This document shows, in pieces, positions 1 through 11,866 of a DNA stretch of 52,023 bases. The stretch's first letter is position 1, and each line of letters begins with the position of its first letter. The notes under the pieces were generated by a model that ran no database searches, was not told the origin of the DNA, and was given only the letters and a program-made list of their open reading frames with translations. Made by a program: the position numbers and the translations under genes. This DNA comes from Hymenopellis radicata (Eukaryota > Basidiomycota > Agaricomycetes > Agaricales > Physalacriaceae): positions 1-52,023 of the forward strand of contig JADNRX010000377.1 in assembly GCA_015501595.1 (NCBI GenBank). The letters are read 5' to 3'.

Positions 1-155
1 AGGAAGAGTGGGTGGCCCTGGAAAGAGGTTACATTTCGGGGAAGACGAGGCGGATGCGTACCAGGCGGTAAACCTCTATCCCTTCGTCCAGTTCGAAAAA
101 TGGCAGCGAGTGCCCAGAGGAAGAGACCCACCAGCACGATAATCGGCGATAACAT
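1..155 (-). CDS. Cytochrome P450, N-terminal fragment (runs off window)
   Basis: The minus strand starts with ATG at 155 and encodes a hydrophobic membrane anchor (MLSPIIVLVGLFLWALAA), then a basic stretch and the proline hinge LPPG. A 44-nt GT-AG intron (18-61) joins it to a second exon (1-17) continuing PPTLP. The junction rebuilds the LPPGPPTLP hinge of microsomal P450s. It is close to the N-terminus of the complete P450 at 9545 (FRTGRR versus YRTGRR before the hinge), so the two are probably paralogues. P450s are ER-anchored haem monooxygenases. The substrate cannot be inferred, and the haem-binding part lies outside the window. Confidence 0.75.
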   Translation of the reverse strand, partial: MLSPIIVLVGLFLWALAAIFRTGRRDRGLPPGTHPPRLPRNVTSFQGHPLF

Positions 156-1981
156 GGCTGGGAGAGGGTGGCGGTAACAAACTGGCAGCAATTATGTATG
201 ACATGCATACTATATAACGGAAAGTAATTCAACGGCACCACAGTCGCGTGCGGAGAAGCTCCACCACCGACAGCCTATAAAAGTCACTTGAGATCAACTT
301 GAGATACTCACGTACGTGAAAAAGTATGGCCCTGCGACTTCTGGAGGAACGTGGTAGCCTGTTGCCCCATCTGTAGACATAGATTACCACGTTGTGGTTC
401 GTCTTTGCTCAATGTGAACGTCAACGTCAGTCGCAAGTCTACTGAATCACTGATAAGAACCGTAAGGAGCATGGCGGCCCGGGTTGAACAAGGTTGGTTA
501 CGTTTGATTCACGGCGTTGACGCTGGCACGTTTGGTGTATCCTTCCAAGTAATCCAATGTCCGCCGACGGTCAACAATCTCATGTTTTAAAACAGGATGG
601 CGGAGGCAACGACGGTAAAAAGGGCTTGAACCCTAACCTGCCGAAAGTCTTGGATCAATCAATCCCTATGCGCGCGCCAGCATGGAAGACGTATAATGAC
701 GGAAATGAGTGGATTGCAGTGTTGCATTCAGAGTGTCAGCGTGCGGTGATGACAAGATGACCACTAGATGCATACCGTTCTGCCGATAAGATCACGGAGA
801 ACAGCAATTTCCTTGGCATCTCGGCAGTTCAGAAGTCTTCAGTATTATTCCGTCCGAGACGCAGGTATATCAGGCGCGTATAGGCTAGTAGGTGGTTCTG
901 TTTCTTGACAAAAGCTGCAAGCGACGTCCACAACGCGTCAAATCGCGCATTTCTATTAGCAAGTGCATGTTAAAGCGGGGCTATGAAGATATTGAACATT
1001 TACAATGATAAGCAGACTTGAGAGTAGGCCGCTGAACGCGCGTTCCGTTAACTTGACGGTCGAAAACAAGGAGCGGTCGTGAGAAAGTTGATCGGCATCA
1101 TGCGAGCCGGCCACGTTCTAAGACGGATGTTTCAGTCTCTCTGCGGTACTCAGCCTCCATGCCAGTATGCAGTAAATTGGATGCTTTGTTCGCCGCATAT
1201 CAACTCTTTCAATTTGCTTGTATCTGAACAGTGACAGCCAGCGCGTGATTCCGGCACTACTTTCGGCACGATCGACGGAGTTTGTAAAACTTCCTTGCTT
1301 CAGTCTTTCCACCATTTTCGGTGTGGCTCAAGTGAATTTAGTGGCACCCTCGGCCTATGAAGATAGCGAGGAAATTTCATGTCCTCGACCGACTTCCTCA
1401 CAATTTCCTCTGCGTGGACGCCGATATCCGCCCTTTGTGGGGGATCAGGCATGTTCAACTCGAGGAGATCTGATTCTCAGCGCTCAGTCTCCACCGATGG
1501 CTGTACAATGATTGGTGCGCAGAAGCCTTCAGTTGAATTAACTATGGACATTTTCAGTACGCCGGATACGCCAGCTCCGCGATGAGAGTTACTTTGGATG
1601 AATGCAGGTCCCTCCAATTAACTGTCCAGGGAAATGGCACTAAATTTTCAGCGTTCAACAGGCGAGTCGGACGTATATACGACAGATAAGGATACCCGCA
1701 ACTACTCTGGGAGAAGCGCACAGCACCACCTCGAGCGCTAAGCGGCGTTTCCACAATGCCAGACGAAGCTTCTATCTTGATGCTTGAAGGCAGCATAGGC
1801 GAACCATACCGGGGTGTGGGCGGTCCCCGTTAGTCCTCCACTTCCGTTTGGACCGCGGCTCGCACTGCCTCAACGAGTTCTATGCCAAACCATATAAAAC
1901 TGGTCTATGTCGCCTGTGTTCACTGGTCTCTCTTCTAGAGACGTCTTTCTTTCTTTCTTCTTTCTTCTTCCGCATTCCGCA
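156..1981. other. Intergenic stretch, no gene recognised
   Basis: Both strands contain only short open frames with no recognisable domain or consistent splice structure. It separates the leftward P450 from the rightward fungalysin, so promoters of both should lie here. A pyrimidine-rich stretch (about 1940-1975, TTTCTTTCTTC-type) directly precedes the fungalysin ATG, as is common in front of fungal genes. Confidence 0.5.
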
Positions 1982-3229
1982 ATGGCCTTCAACAAGGTCT
2001 TCTCTTCCCTCCTTCTCGCCATTGTCTACGCTTCGTTCTCTGTCGCAGTTCCGCAGCGGCCGAGAGACTCGCAGCGTGGTACTCATCGCGAGCATCACAT
2101 TTCGAGGGACGTGAAGGTTAGAGCATATTATCCTCGATCTAACTTCCAGGTATGCGAAGGCTGTCATCGCAGAATTTCTTGTCATTGAAGCCGCGGTTAT
2201 AGACTTTTGGTTCTGGAATCGACCACCCGTTGTCCAAGCGATCAGACGCGACCTTAGGGGAGATGAGCGCTAGCTTCCTTGCCTCTCATCTGGGTGTAGA
2301 CCAGGACAAAGTCGCATACAGAACTGGTGTTCATGGCACGACAGCGAGTCATGCCTACCTCAGACAGAGCCATGTACGCACGTTTCATTATTGAGTAACG
2401 ACTAAAGTCTCACGGCTTTCTCTTATACAGGACGGCATTCATTTCGCGAATGCAGTGGCAAACGTAGCTATGAAGGACAACAAGGTCATTTACCAATTCC
2501 TCGGTCTATCTACTGATTGCTGATCGTTTAAAGGTCGTGGCCGTTGGCTCCTCTTTCGTTAATTACTGTAAGGCTCCTTTCGCTCTCTCCACCCAGTATC
2601 ACTAACTCCTTTCAGCGGAAATTGCACCTTCGACACCCTCTGTTCCTCTCGAAGATGCCATTTCCACCGCCGAAAGGATACTCGGGGGCACCTACGACCA
2701 GCGGAAGACTGAACTGCAGTACATCGTCGATGAAGACCACGCCGCAGTTCTTACTCATGTTATTCAGATAAGCAATAACACGACTGGTGCCTATTTCGGA
2801 GCCTTCGTTGATGCACACTCCGGCGAACTCGTGTCAGTGGTTGACTTTGTCGCCCGGGCTTCGGTGAGTAAACAGTGTCTCCCGGTCTATGCGACTCAAG
2901 CCCGGTAGTATCTCGTCCTCCCCCTCGAGGCACAAGGCCTTGACGAGGGAGGTCAAGTTCTCATTACGGATCCTGAGAATATCACTATCTCACCAATAGG
3001 TTGGACCAACGATGGGTACCAGGAATACAGGTAAAGGCATACTACTACTCGTTACCCTTGTACTCAAGCTCACATTTGACATTGCAGTACAACTCAGTAA
3101 CGATTCTTCTGGTTTCATGGACACTATTGACCTAAACTCGCCGTTCAGAGGAAACAACGCATTTGCATTCAAGACCGGGACAGGTACCCCGAACCCCGGA
3201 TGGCAGTTCCCAGTTGATCTAAGTTCTTT
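1982..3229 (+). pseudogene. Fungalysin-type (M36) metallopeptidase, truncated by a MULE
   Basis: ATG at 1982 opens a signal-peptide-like N-terminus (MAFNKVFSSLLLAIVYASF). A consistent exon chain follows: 1982-2149, 2203-2373, 2431-2484, 2534-2567, 2616-2863, 2909-3030, 3088-3096 and 3149 onward. The product has a propeptide of the FTP type (SASFLASHLGVDQDKVAYR; DGIHFANAVANVAMKDNKV; TGAYFGAFVDAHSGELVSVV) and then the fungalysin-like start of the catalytic part (SPIGWTNDG, TTQGNNAFAFK). It stops at the MULE inverted repeat at 3230. No HEXXH zinc site or downstream catalytic half is found beyond the transposon. Fungalysins are secreted, self-activating metalloproteases; this copy would be only a propeptide and therefore inactive. 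Exon 7 (9 nt) is needed to keep frame. Confidence 0.75.
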
Positions 3230-3275
3230 ACTTTTTGGCCGTGGGAACGTTGGTCCACACGTCCGGAAACGGCAA
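3230..3275 (+). repeat. MULE left terminal inverted repeat
   Basis: The first 30 bp are an exact inverted match to 6343-6372; the next 16 bp match at 12 positions. It marks the point where fungalysin coding sequence ends. Confidence 0.85.
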
Positions 3276-3379
3276 GGTGGACCACACAAAGGCGCACAGG
3301 CCACCGACAGACGCGCCTTCCCGCCAAGGCACTTATCATCGGTAGATTATATAATCAAAGAAAATAGAATTCATTGTAT

Positions 3380-6172
3380 CTACTGTGGCGTATGTACAGG
3401 AAGTGATGTAAGTGATGGAGTGCGCAGTGCATGCGCATGTAGGCGAGAAATCAACTCGGATTTTTTCCCGCCAACTGACAGGCCATATTTTCGAGCGAGA
3501 GGCTTCAGCTGGTCGAGTTTGAGCGCCGTGAGACCATTCACATCGCTGATATCAAATGTTGATGTGTCGAACACGACTGTTGGACTGTGGAAAGGCATCA
3601 GTGAGGTACGGGCACAGTAATTGATCCTCACGCTTGCGTGATTGACAGGGCATCAGATCGTGCCTTCTTTCCAGGCCGTTCCCCTCCAGAATACGCGTCT
3701 GTCCAAGTCCGCTTTGCACCAGTCTTGATGTCCATGCCGAGAATATCAGGTTTAGATCGTTTCCCGGCCTTGTTCCCCGCTCCCATTGCCTTTGCTGTGG
3801 TTGCCCAGGCATTGGACTGGTTCGGTCCCACCTTCTTCTTGACATCGGGCAGTAGTGATGGAGGTAGAACGGTCTGACTCGTTGATGCGACGGCATCTTG
3901 TAACTGTGTCAAATCAACACTTGCAAGGGCATCCGGATTCTTATCGATCGCGTTGGCTAAGGCTCGAAGCTCCTGTGAGAGTTTTGCTCTCCGTGCATGT
4001 TCCAGTATGGAGAGTGATGGATCGGCTGTCTCTACCGGTGACTCACTCGGTTCTGGAGACTCGGAGGGAAGTGTAGAGATTTCAAGACGGGTAGTCGAGA
4101 GTAGCAATGGTGGGAAGGTGAATGCTGCACAGACATCTGGAAAATGAGTCCGGATAGCGTGAATGTGACGACAGTAGTGTAGAAGAGGCCATCCTTTGCA
4201 TGTACAGAGTCCCATATGGAGACAGACAAGATACCGGACTGAGGAATCTGATTGAGAGCATACGTGAAAGACTCCATTCTCGCGTGACACTAGCTCGATG
4301 GCAGAAGAAGGGACCTCAGCGGCTCGCTTAACAAGCAGAGCACGCTCTTGTTCTTCCAGGTTAGGTCCCTCTATCCCCGCTAATTGTCGCTGATGTCCAG
4401 CCTTGAAGTGCTTCATAACATCAACGACAAGTGTATGAATCAAGTGATCCAATCGGCGGTTCCGCTTCCCATCATTGAAGTACGATTTGAGCATATGATG
4501 CCAGCTACCACACACATCAGAAGTCAATCAATTGAAAGTAAATAAGAACTCACGCTTCCGTCAACATATTTGTGTCCGAAAGTTCATAGACATTTCGATC
4601 CGAACGAAAGTATGTTGCCCACATCGGCTTAACGCCCATCCACGTTACTGAGAGGTAATCCATAACGGAAGATGGCCGCTTCTCGGATGACAGAGCGAGG
4701 ATCTCCGCCCAAACTCGGTTGTACTTCTCTTCCGTATCGGCATAGACAAGCTTCTGCAACAGATCCCAGAGTTCTTTGAATAGATTGGTGTCTAGATGCT
4801 GTCGCCAGGCATGGAGCACATGCCAGCGACAGATATAGACCAGAACGCTTGTATAAACCCTCCGAGCACTATTGATCGAGGCCCAATCAAAGTCCATCAT
4901 GAATAAGCGTGGTATTACAAGCGAGTTCCATGCCTTAATGGTGCGGAGATAGAACGTTATCGTGACCTCTGTTGCACGAGATGATAGCATCCATGCAACG
5001 GGCATTCCCTTCCCCCAGTTGTCCCGAACAACGATGGTAAATAAAGTTGACGCGTGATACTGAGTCGTGTTATGGGTTCCGTCAATACATGCAAGACGCT
5101 GATGACCGTAAAGATGCCACGCCTGCCGTTGATACTGTGTCTGAATGATGAGAATGAAGACATTGTCATCTAGATCTGAATTGGGAGGCGGTGCATCATG
5201 CCGGCCTTTGATAAAAACACATTCGCCATCGTCCTTCAGCTGCTGTACATGCTGCAGGACCGAGGCGTCGTCATTCTCGTCGAGACGTATACGAGCATGC
5301 TGTAACTTGCGTTCGATGCGGGCAACATCCTGCGGCTTGACGAGAAGATCCCGGCTTGACGTACTGAGTACACCGACTTCAGCATCGTCGAAAGCAGCTC
5401 CTTGTACTTGTTGAACCTACCAATCATCAACAAGTATTATCAACAGAACGAGTTATTTGCTCACGATTTGTTTTCGCCCAATCCCGAGCTCAACCTTCTC
5501 GCGTATGTCTTCACGCGTCGCTTTTGATATCCCCGTATAGCGAATATTGGCAGCTTCGACAGGATGCGAGTGTTCAGCTTGATATTTCCCCAGTACAGCA
5601 TTGGTTCCGGGATATGTCTTGATCACAATAGAACTGCTGCATCCACCGGCCAATGGCTTCTTGTTTGCCTTTTCTTTCCACTCCGGATTCAGCTTAACAT
5701 ACGACTGACCACCTTGGCGGCCGGCGCGAGCACAGGTATAGCGATGACGGGTGAGCCAGTTTGATGCTGAGTTACTGGCGCTGCCCAGGACGATATCACG
5801 GCGCGTGTACTCGACGCATAATCGAGACTGTTCCTTCTGCAGCCAGGAAAGGAAATGACCCTCGGAATCCCACTGGAGCGAATACCCATGCTCAGAATCA
5901 TAGCCAAAAGATCCACGGGGCTCCTGATGCGGTTTAGGCTTTTTCGATGGCCCGGGAACCGTACTCGACGCGTCGTTGATTGGTGGAGATGGGTACAGTG
6001 CCGGATGGCTGAAACTCGCGCTGTTGGGGGCAGGAATGGCGAATATCGGGGTAGATGTTGCAGAATTGAGTGACTCGATTGATGTCATAGGTGGCGGCGA
6101 AGAATTCGGACCCGAATCCAACGAGGACGAGCCAGCACTCGCGATCTGAGCGCGAAATACTCCCGGGAGCAT
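3380..6172 (-). CDS. MULE transposase with SWIM zinc finger and C-terminal SAP domain
   Basis: A four-exon model, complement(3380-3584, 3632-4504, 4554-5416, 5465-6172), uses introns of 47-49 nt and gives 882 residues without stops. The DDE core is visible: first Asp in CIDGTHNT (about residue 348), second in MMDFDWAS (about 411), C-x2-H in CRWHVLHAW (about 432-435), and a late Glu in TNMLTEAWHH (about 523). A SWIM zinc finger follows (CTCKGWPLLHYCRH, about 624-637). The last exon adds a SAP-like helix pair (LKLDQLKPLARKYGLSVGGK, about 828-850), a motif that binds DNA in other proteins. The N-terminal 100 residues are Ser/Pro-rich. The protein should cut and rejoin the element's inverted repeats. 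The open frame suggests recent activity. Confidence 0.85.
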
Positions 6173-6326
6173 GAATCCATGGATAGACGACGGGGAAAGA
6201 GAGTAACAAAGAACGAGAGAGTAAACAACAAATATTCCATTGTTGAGTCACGTTACAAGAAGTGGTACAAACAAAAGAGAGAGAAACGGCGGGAGCACCG
6301 ACGCGACGCGAGGCCATGAGGTAGAG

Positions 6327-6372
6327 TTGCCATTTCGGGAATTGTGGACCAACGTTCCCACGGCCAAAAAGT
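6327..6372 (-). repeat. MULE right terminal inverted repeat
   Basis: Read on the minus strand it starts ACTTTTTGGCCGTGGGAACG, the inverted copy of 3230-3275. The transposase ATG at 6172 lies about 155 bp inside, leaving room for a promoter within the element. Confidence 0.85.
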
Positions 6373-6582
6373 CAAAGACTCACGCCTTTCCTCCTGCCAC
6401 CATCATCGTCGCCACAAAAACTAGTAAGCCACGCGTCTTCATCTCCAGATGTAGTTGATATGCTCATTACGATGGTATACAAGCATCCCGAACCGCTCTT
6501 ATAGTCAGCTCGTCAAACGTACGTGTCAAGTTTGTCCATGTGGCGTAGATTCATTCACCCTCTGCAATAGCAGCCAAGAATC

Positions 6583-8283
6583 ATGCAACCTGTAAAATAC
6601 CTTTCTGATACAGAGACCCTGCACTCTGCTATGACTCACTCCTTGGACCGATTTCAACACCTGACCGAAGTCAACACGCCACCAAACCACTGCGAACGCT
6701 CCGAGCTTCGTCCTGTCATCTCCGAGTCTGCTAGCCAGCTCTCCGACCTGAACAAGATTCTCGCGGAAGCCACACAGACCGTCAACTCCGTCAAACAACG
6801 TGTCGACGAGATTACTTTTGTGCTCAACAGCGCCAAGAAGATTACACATCCCCTCCGATCTGTCCCGAACGAAATCCTTTGCCTTATCTTCGCGCAGTGC
6901 GTCGTCTATGATGCTAGAGAACGGAGTTCTCTCTGCAACGTGCAAGCACCATGGTCTTTATCCTATGTTTGCAGCAGGTGGCGCCGTCTCGTCCTTTCTT
7001 TTCCTTCCCTCTGGACAACGCCGCGTTTCGACCTCACGGGACATGAAATGACTCGCAGAGTTCAGCAGCAAACAGTGTATCTCCTGACTCTGTACATAGA
7101 GAGGTCGAGAGCTCTCCCTCTTGATGTTGCGGTTCGCGTGATGGACGACTGGATAGGACATCATGCCTTCCGCCATATCATACAGGCCACCACCCCCCGG
7201 TGGAAGAGTGCCGTTCTTGATCTCCCATTGTCAGAAATCTTTCTCTTCAAAGGGTGCACCTTTCCTCTGCTTGAGAGTGTGAAGATTCAAGGCCGCTACG
7301 CAGACATCGCGAACGAACAAGACGTTGATGTGTTCTTGTCCCCGCCATTGCTTCGGTCTATCGCTATCACCTCTTCGCTAACTCTAGAAGTGATTTCCAT
7401 GCCTTGGAGCCAGATCGTCCAATATGATTGCGAGTACCACGCGTTTTCCATGGAGAACTTGGGCGTACTCAGGCAAATGACTTCTTTGCGGTACCTGGTC
7501 GCATACATTGTGGCGGGATTTAGCTTGGAAGTCGTAGAGCCCGTTGTTCTGGCGTCGTTGACGCATCTCGAGCTATCCGTAGCCGGGGCTACGAGGCCAG
7601 ACGACATAAATCCGTCTGTTTATCTAGCACTTCTCCGGATGCCTCTGTTGAGCCACTTCACTTTGAATTACTGCGAACCCGATGCTTTATGCCCGGTGTC
7701 GTTTCACCCCGATTTTCCATCCGTAAAATGTCTAGGAGTTCATCTAGACCTGACGTCTATCAACCCCGAGAACTTCCTACACTTCCTGTCTTTTATGGAT
7801 GGCGTCGAGGAGCTGGAACTGTCGGGAGATATCATCTCTGACAAGCTTCTTGAAGTTCTCACTCCGTCCGAAGATGGAATGCTCGTTTTGCCCCGTCTTC
7901 GAGTTCTGGATATTCATAATGCTGACTATTCTCTCACCAATGAAAACGACCCCATACTACCGAGCCCCCTATCATTCCACAATATGTTACTTTCGCGCTC
8001 CCGTGCACACAAGGTAGGCGACCGCCCACTCTCACTCATCCTATACTGAATTTCACTCATGTAGCGCCTGATCTTTACTTTGGAGGAGTTCAGAGCTTCC
8101 TTGGCGTGGAGAGATGTAAATCACCGAGCAGTGGCGCTTCGAGATGAGGATTCAAGGCGGTGGGAGCAAGTCCGTGCCGCGATATCGGTCGTCTATCTTG
8201 AACCAGATGCCTTCGCTGAAGAAGAGTCGGAGCATGATACAGAGCACTGGAATGTGTGGGACGCCTCGGATGACTCGGAGTAG
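6583..8283 (+). CDS. F-box protein with degenerate LRR-like C-terminus
   Basis: Two exons (6583-8013 and 8065-8283, 51-nt intron) give 549 residues. After an N-terminal coiled-coil-like segment, an F-box-like motif begins near residue 87 (HPLRSVPNEILCLIFAQCV) and runs into YVCSRWRRLVLSFPSLW, the arrangement typical of Agaricomycete F-box proteins. The rest has leucine-rich repeats (for example LTHLELSVAG, VEELELSGDI) and an acidic tail. Such proteins are substrate adaptors of SCF ubiquitin ligases, binding Skp1 through the F-box; the substrate is unknown. The family is heavily expanded in these fungi. The gene is intact although it starts only 210 bp from the MULE. Confidence 0.85.
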
Positions 8284-9544
8284 TTTCTAAAACAGCATAT
8301 TAAAGTCGAGATGATAGATGTGTAATTTAGAACCTTAACCAAACCACAACACGAGTGCTGATACAAAGTGGAAACGCGTGTTTGAGGCGAAGATGATGGT
8401 GGAGAGAGGAAAATTGCGCCAGAGTTGTAGCACGTGAGCGTGAGAGTACGGCTCGGCTAAGCACTGATTGGAACTCTTTCTTCGACGTCGACCATGGTGA
8501 GCGAACCTGTCTTCTAATCTTCTGCCCTTCATTTGTACCTTACCAATACCCACGTAGTCCTCAGAACTCCGGTACACTGCCAACACGCAGCTGGAGCATT
8601 GTCTGTCGTTTTACTTTTTACCCAGACGCGACCTTCGACTGACACAGGACAGTGCACGCTCGTTATACAGGAACTGGTACGTCCAGCTTGAATTTCTTGT
8701 GTCTCTAAGGCTCACGATTCTTATAGGGCATGCGGACCTAACGAAATAGTGCGCCTTTAAATGTTATCCTTCAAGGATACTCATTGCAACTTTCAACAGT
8801 GAATGGATTACTCACCAGCACCGAGATACGCTCTCCTCCATCGTAGGACACCCATCTCTTCTTTCGTTCCTTGCCATTGCCGATGGGCAGGCAACCGGAC
8901 GCGTCAAGTTCGAGATGACCGAAGTGCGTGCTTGTTACTTTTCGATTGTACATAGCTGAGACGATTCAGAAAATGCTGCAACCTTGCGGACCGCCGCCAA
9001 AGAAGGACGATGATTGAAGGACCTGTCTCGATGATGGATGGTCGTTCTCTTGTAAGTTAACGCAGTCCTTTAAATTCGTTGACAGGCTTGCTGACTTGAC
9101 CTTGATTTTGTAGATACAGCGCGTGGATGGACGCTCAAAGCATGTCTTGTATTTAGAGCCGCGTTTTTTCAATGCACTCGTTATCCTTGGCTGGATATCT
9201 GCCCAACGAAGGATCACAACGGGATGGTTTCTTTCCTCCACGACGTAGTGTGTCTCATAATTGGTGTTTTCTCTATCATGACCTTACATCAAGGATATAC
9301 TTCTTCAGGCTGAGTTTCAGCAGATAGGGACGTCGAAGCGTTTACTCTTTCCTGCTTTGTCCTACTCGTTGTCCTGATCTATACCGATTCAATTCAGTAC
9401 TCACCCTGCAGCGCCCATAACTTTAAGGGGCCACCAACATATGTTGTACCTCCGTTTGAGCTATCGTTTCATATCCCCAACCGCCCTGGTATTTCTTCCG
9501 TCCCACTTTCATCCACGACCTCTCTTGTCCGCTCATCTTGACCG
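8284..9544. other. Intergenic stretch, nothing recognised
   Basis: No domain, credible exon chain or repeat was found between the F-box gene and the P450. It must contain the F-box gene's 3' end and the P450 promoter; CT-rich sequence lies directly before the P450 ATG (about 9490-9540). Confidence 0.4.
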
Positions 9545-11866
9545 ATGCTGCTTCAGCAAACTTTTTTCGTTGGCGGCCTCATTGGTTGGGCCGTATACAT
9601 GATATATAGGACGGGCAGGAGAGCAAAATACTTGCCGCCGGGTAACGTTGATCGCAACTTTCTTCAGTGCGGATTTTGGCTAACATTGCATGTGATCAAC
9701 AGGTCCTCCTACGCTTCCACTCATTGGGAATCTTCACCTTTTTCCAAAACGGAGCAGTTGCACTTGAAGTGCCTTCCTTACCAGCTCCGCTCTCCTTTGC
9801 TCATGTACTACTGACAGATTCACAGAATGGGCGCGTCAGTATGGCGATGTGGTGTCGGTCAGGTTCCTCGCTTTCTACGCTGGCTCTCGTCTGATGAACT
9901 GTTTATAGATCAAAGCCGCGTCGCATACGATCATCGTTCTCTCAAGTGCAACTGCGATACGGGAAGTCGTCGACAAGATGGGCTGGATTGCAAGTTCGCG
10001 CCCGTCCAACTTTCTCTTCAATCTCTGCTCAGACGGCCTCCATATCGTATTCACCGGTTCTAGTAAGCATATTCCTCGTCGCTTCGAACTACACTCAGAC
10101 ATTTACTGTAGCGCCGGAACTGAAAGCGATCCGCAAAGCTATTGCCACGTTCTTCTCGCGACAGAATGCCGCTAAGCGATCACCCATAAAGGCAGAGAGT
10201 GCGCAGTTGTTATACGAGCTCATGGACAATCCTTCGGTACGTACCATATCGTGCCGAGTCTTCGCCAGGCCTCATAATCCGTTGCAGGAATTCAGATCCT
10301 CCGTGAGGAGATTTACGCATTCGGCCATTAAGGTTGCTATCATTGATACTTATCAGATATCCCTCACTCACCAACCACACAGACCCTAGTATATGGGCAG
10401 CGTGCGGCCTTCTTCAATTCCCAAACTGTGACCGAGTTCTACGAGGTACGTCTATGAACACTTTTACAAAAAGGAGTTGGGATTCTCACTGGCTTCTTGT
10501 AGTCCATGGACGAAATCTCACGCATCAACTCCCCGGGCGTCTACCCTCCCATCGACCTTATTCCCATCCTTAAATACCTACCAGCCAAACTTGTCCCATG
10601 GCACGCCCCAGCACGCGCAGTGGAACGCGTCCGACGCCGCATCAATGAAGAATTATACGACAACGTCCTCAAGAAGATGCGAAAGGACGAATCAGAACTC
10701 GAAGCAGAGCCCGAATGGAAGTGTTGGACGGAATGGATGATAGAGACCTGTCCCGAATTGGAGCGGGAGTTTGTTTCGTCAGTACTTGCTCTTTCTGCCT
10801 TCTTTCATTTCGGCCAAGCTGATAGGCGTGCTAGATACACCGGACTCGTCCTCATGGATGGTGGATCGGACACCAGTGGCGCGTACCTCTTATCCCTGAT
10901 CCTCGCTCTCGCGTCAAACCCAGAGTACCAAGAACGCGCCTGGAAGGAAGTCGACGCCGTCGTGGGTGGGAGAATACCTGAACGCGCCGATCTAGAAGAT
11001 CTGCCGTTTGTGCAAGCGTTGATCAAGGAAATCCTCAGGCTGAGGTCTCCGTTTACGATGGGATTTCCACATTCAATGGCCGAAGACGTTTTCGTATGTG
11101 CTCGCTATTCTGCTCAGGATTATTGTCGTACTGAATTTCGGTAGTACAAGGGACATGTCCTCCCTAAGGGAAGCACGGTGATGCTGAACAACTGTAAGCC
11201 TAACTTATCCATTGGGGGCTTGGTCTTACTCATAAGTTCCTGGCTGCAGACGCAATTTCTACCGATCCTGAGGTCTTTGAAGATCCCGAAGCGTTCAAGC
11301 CAGAGAGGTTTTTGATGACTGAGTTTGGGACCATACCTGGTAGAGACAAGAATTTTCGTGATAGCTTTATCTTCGGTGGAGGCAGGGTAAGATTCGCCAC
11401 CAGTCGTGTATTATGCACCGGAAGTGATATAATGTCACAGAGAATATGCCCAGGACAGTTTGTGGCGCAATATACAGCGGTGGGAGCATGTCTTCGGGTT
11501 CAACTGATTGGAGCTGACTTGTCGCCCAGGAATTGATAACGATGCACCTTATATGGGCTCTCCACTTCAAAGACGCTATTGACGCAAAAACCAAGAAGAG
11601 AATCGCACCCGGACTCAGTGCTGACCATTATGACTTTGTGAGTCCTGAAGCTCAAGGATAAGCATCAAGCGAAACCAACGCGTCATGTACAGGAACTTGT
11701 CGTCTCACCGCGCCCTTTCGAGTGTTCCATCACACCTAGACCGGAGCGCGCACAGATGCTGAAGGAGAACTTCTTTGCTGCAACGGGGGAATTGCAGAAG
11801 TATGAGATCGACTTGGAGGAGAGTGATAAGCAAAGGCTGCGTGAGTTGCGCGCGAGGTTGTCCTGA
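9545..11866 (+). CDS. Cytochrome P450 monooxygenase, complete
   Basis: Fourteen exons joined by consistent GT-AG introns give 536 residues: 9545-9641, 9703-9756, 9826-9857, 9909-10062, 10112-10236, 10288-10332, 10383-10445, 10503-10777, 10835-11093, 11145-11193, 11250-11386, 11441-11479, 11530-11637 and 11693-11866. Visible features are the N-terminal anchor and LPPG hinge, PLIGNLHLFPK, the I-helix GGSDTSG (about 291-297), ExxR in KEILRLR (Glu 347, Arg 350), the PERF region, and the haem loop FGGGRRICPG with Cys 433 as ligand. The family uses O2 and electrons from P450 reductase at the ER. Substrate is unknown; the fold resembles fungal secondary-metabolism P450s. The exon 2/3 junction is the weakest: the more family-like FTEWA reading would need a 1-nt shift. 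Confidence 0.9.

Larger units (their letters stand above)
3230..6372 (-). mobile_element. Mutator-like (MULE) DNA transposon
   Basis: The element is bounded by terminal inverted repeats. The left end at 3230 reads ACTTTTTGGCCGTGGGAACG and onward; the reverse complement of the right end at 6372 is identical for 30 bp and about 75% similar over the next 16 bp. The single gene inside reads leftward and encodes a MULE transposase. The left end lies inside the fungalysin coding region. I could not find a 9-11 bp target-site duplication (AAGTTCTTT left, CAAAGACTC right), so a flank was probably deleted or rearranged after insertion. Confidence 0.85.

Noticed and set aside
1118..1796. Short open frames between the first P450 and fungalysin
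   Set aside because: No domain, no splice support and overlapping frames of similar length on both strands.
3220..6382. A 9-11 bp target-site duplication around the MULE
   Set aside because: Flanks AAGTTCTTT and CAAAGACTC share no direct repeat; the element call rests on inverted ends and transposase only.
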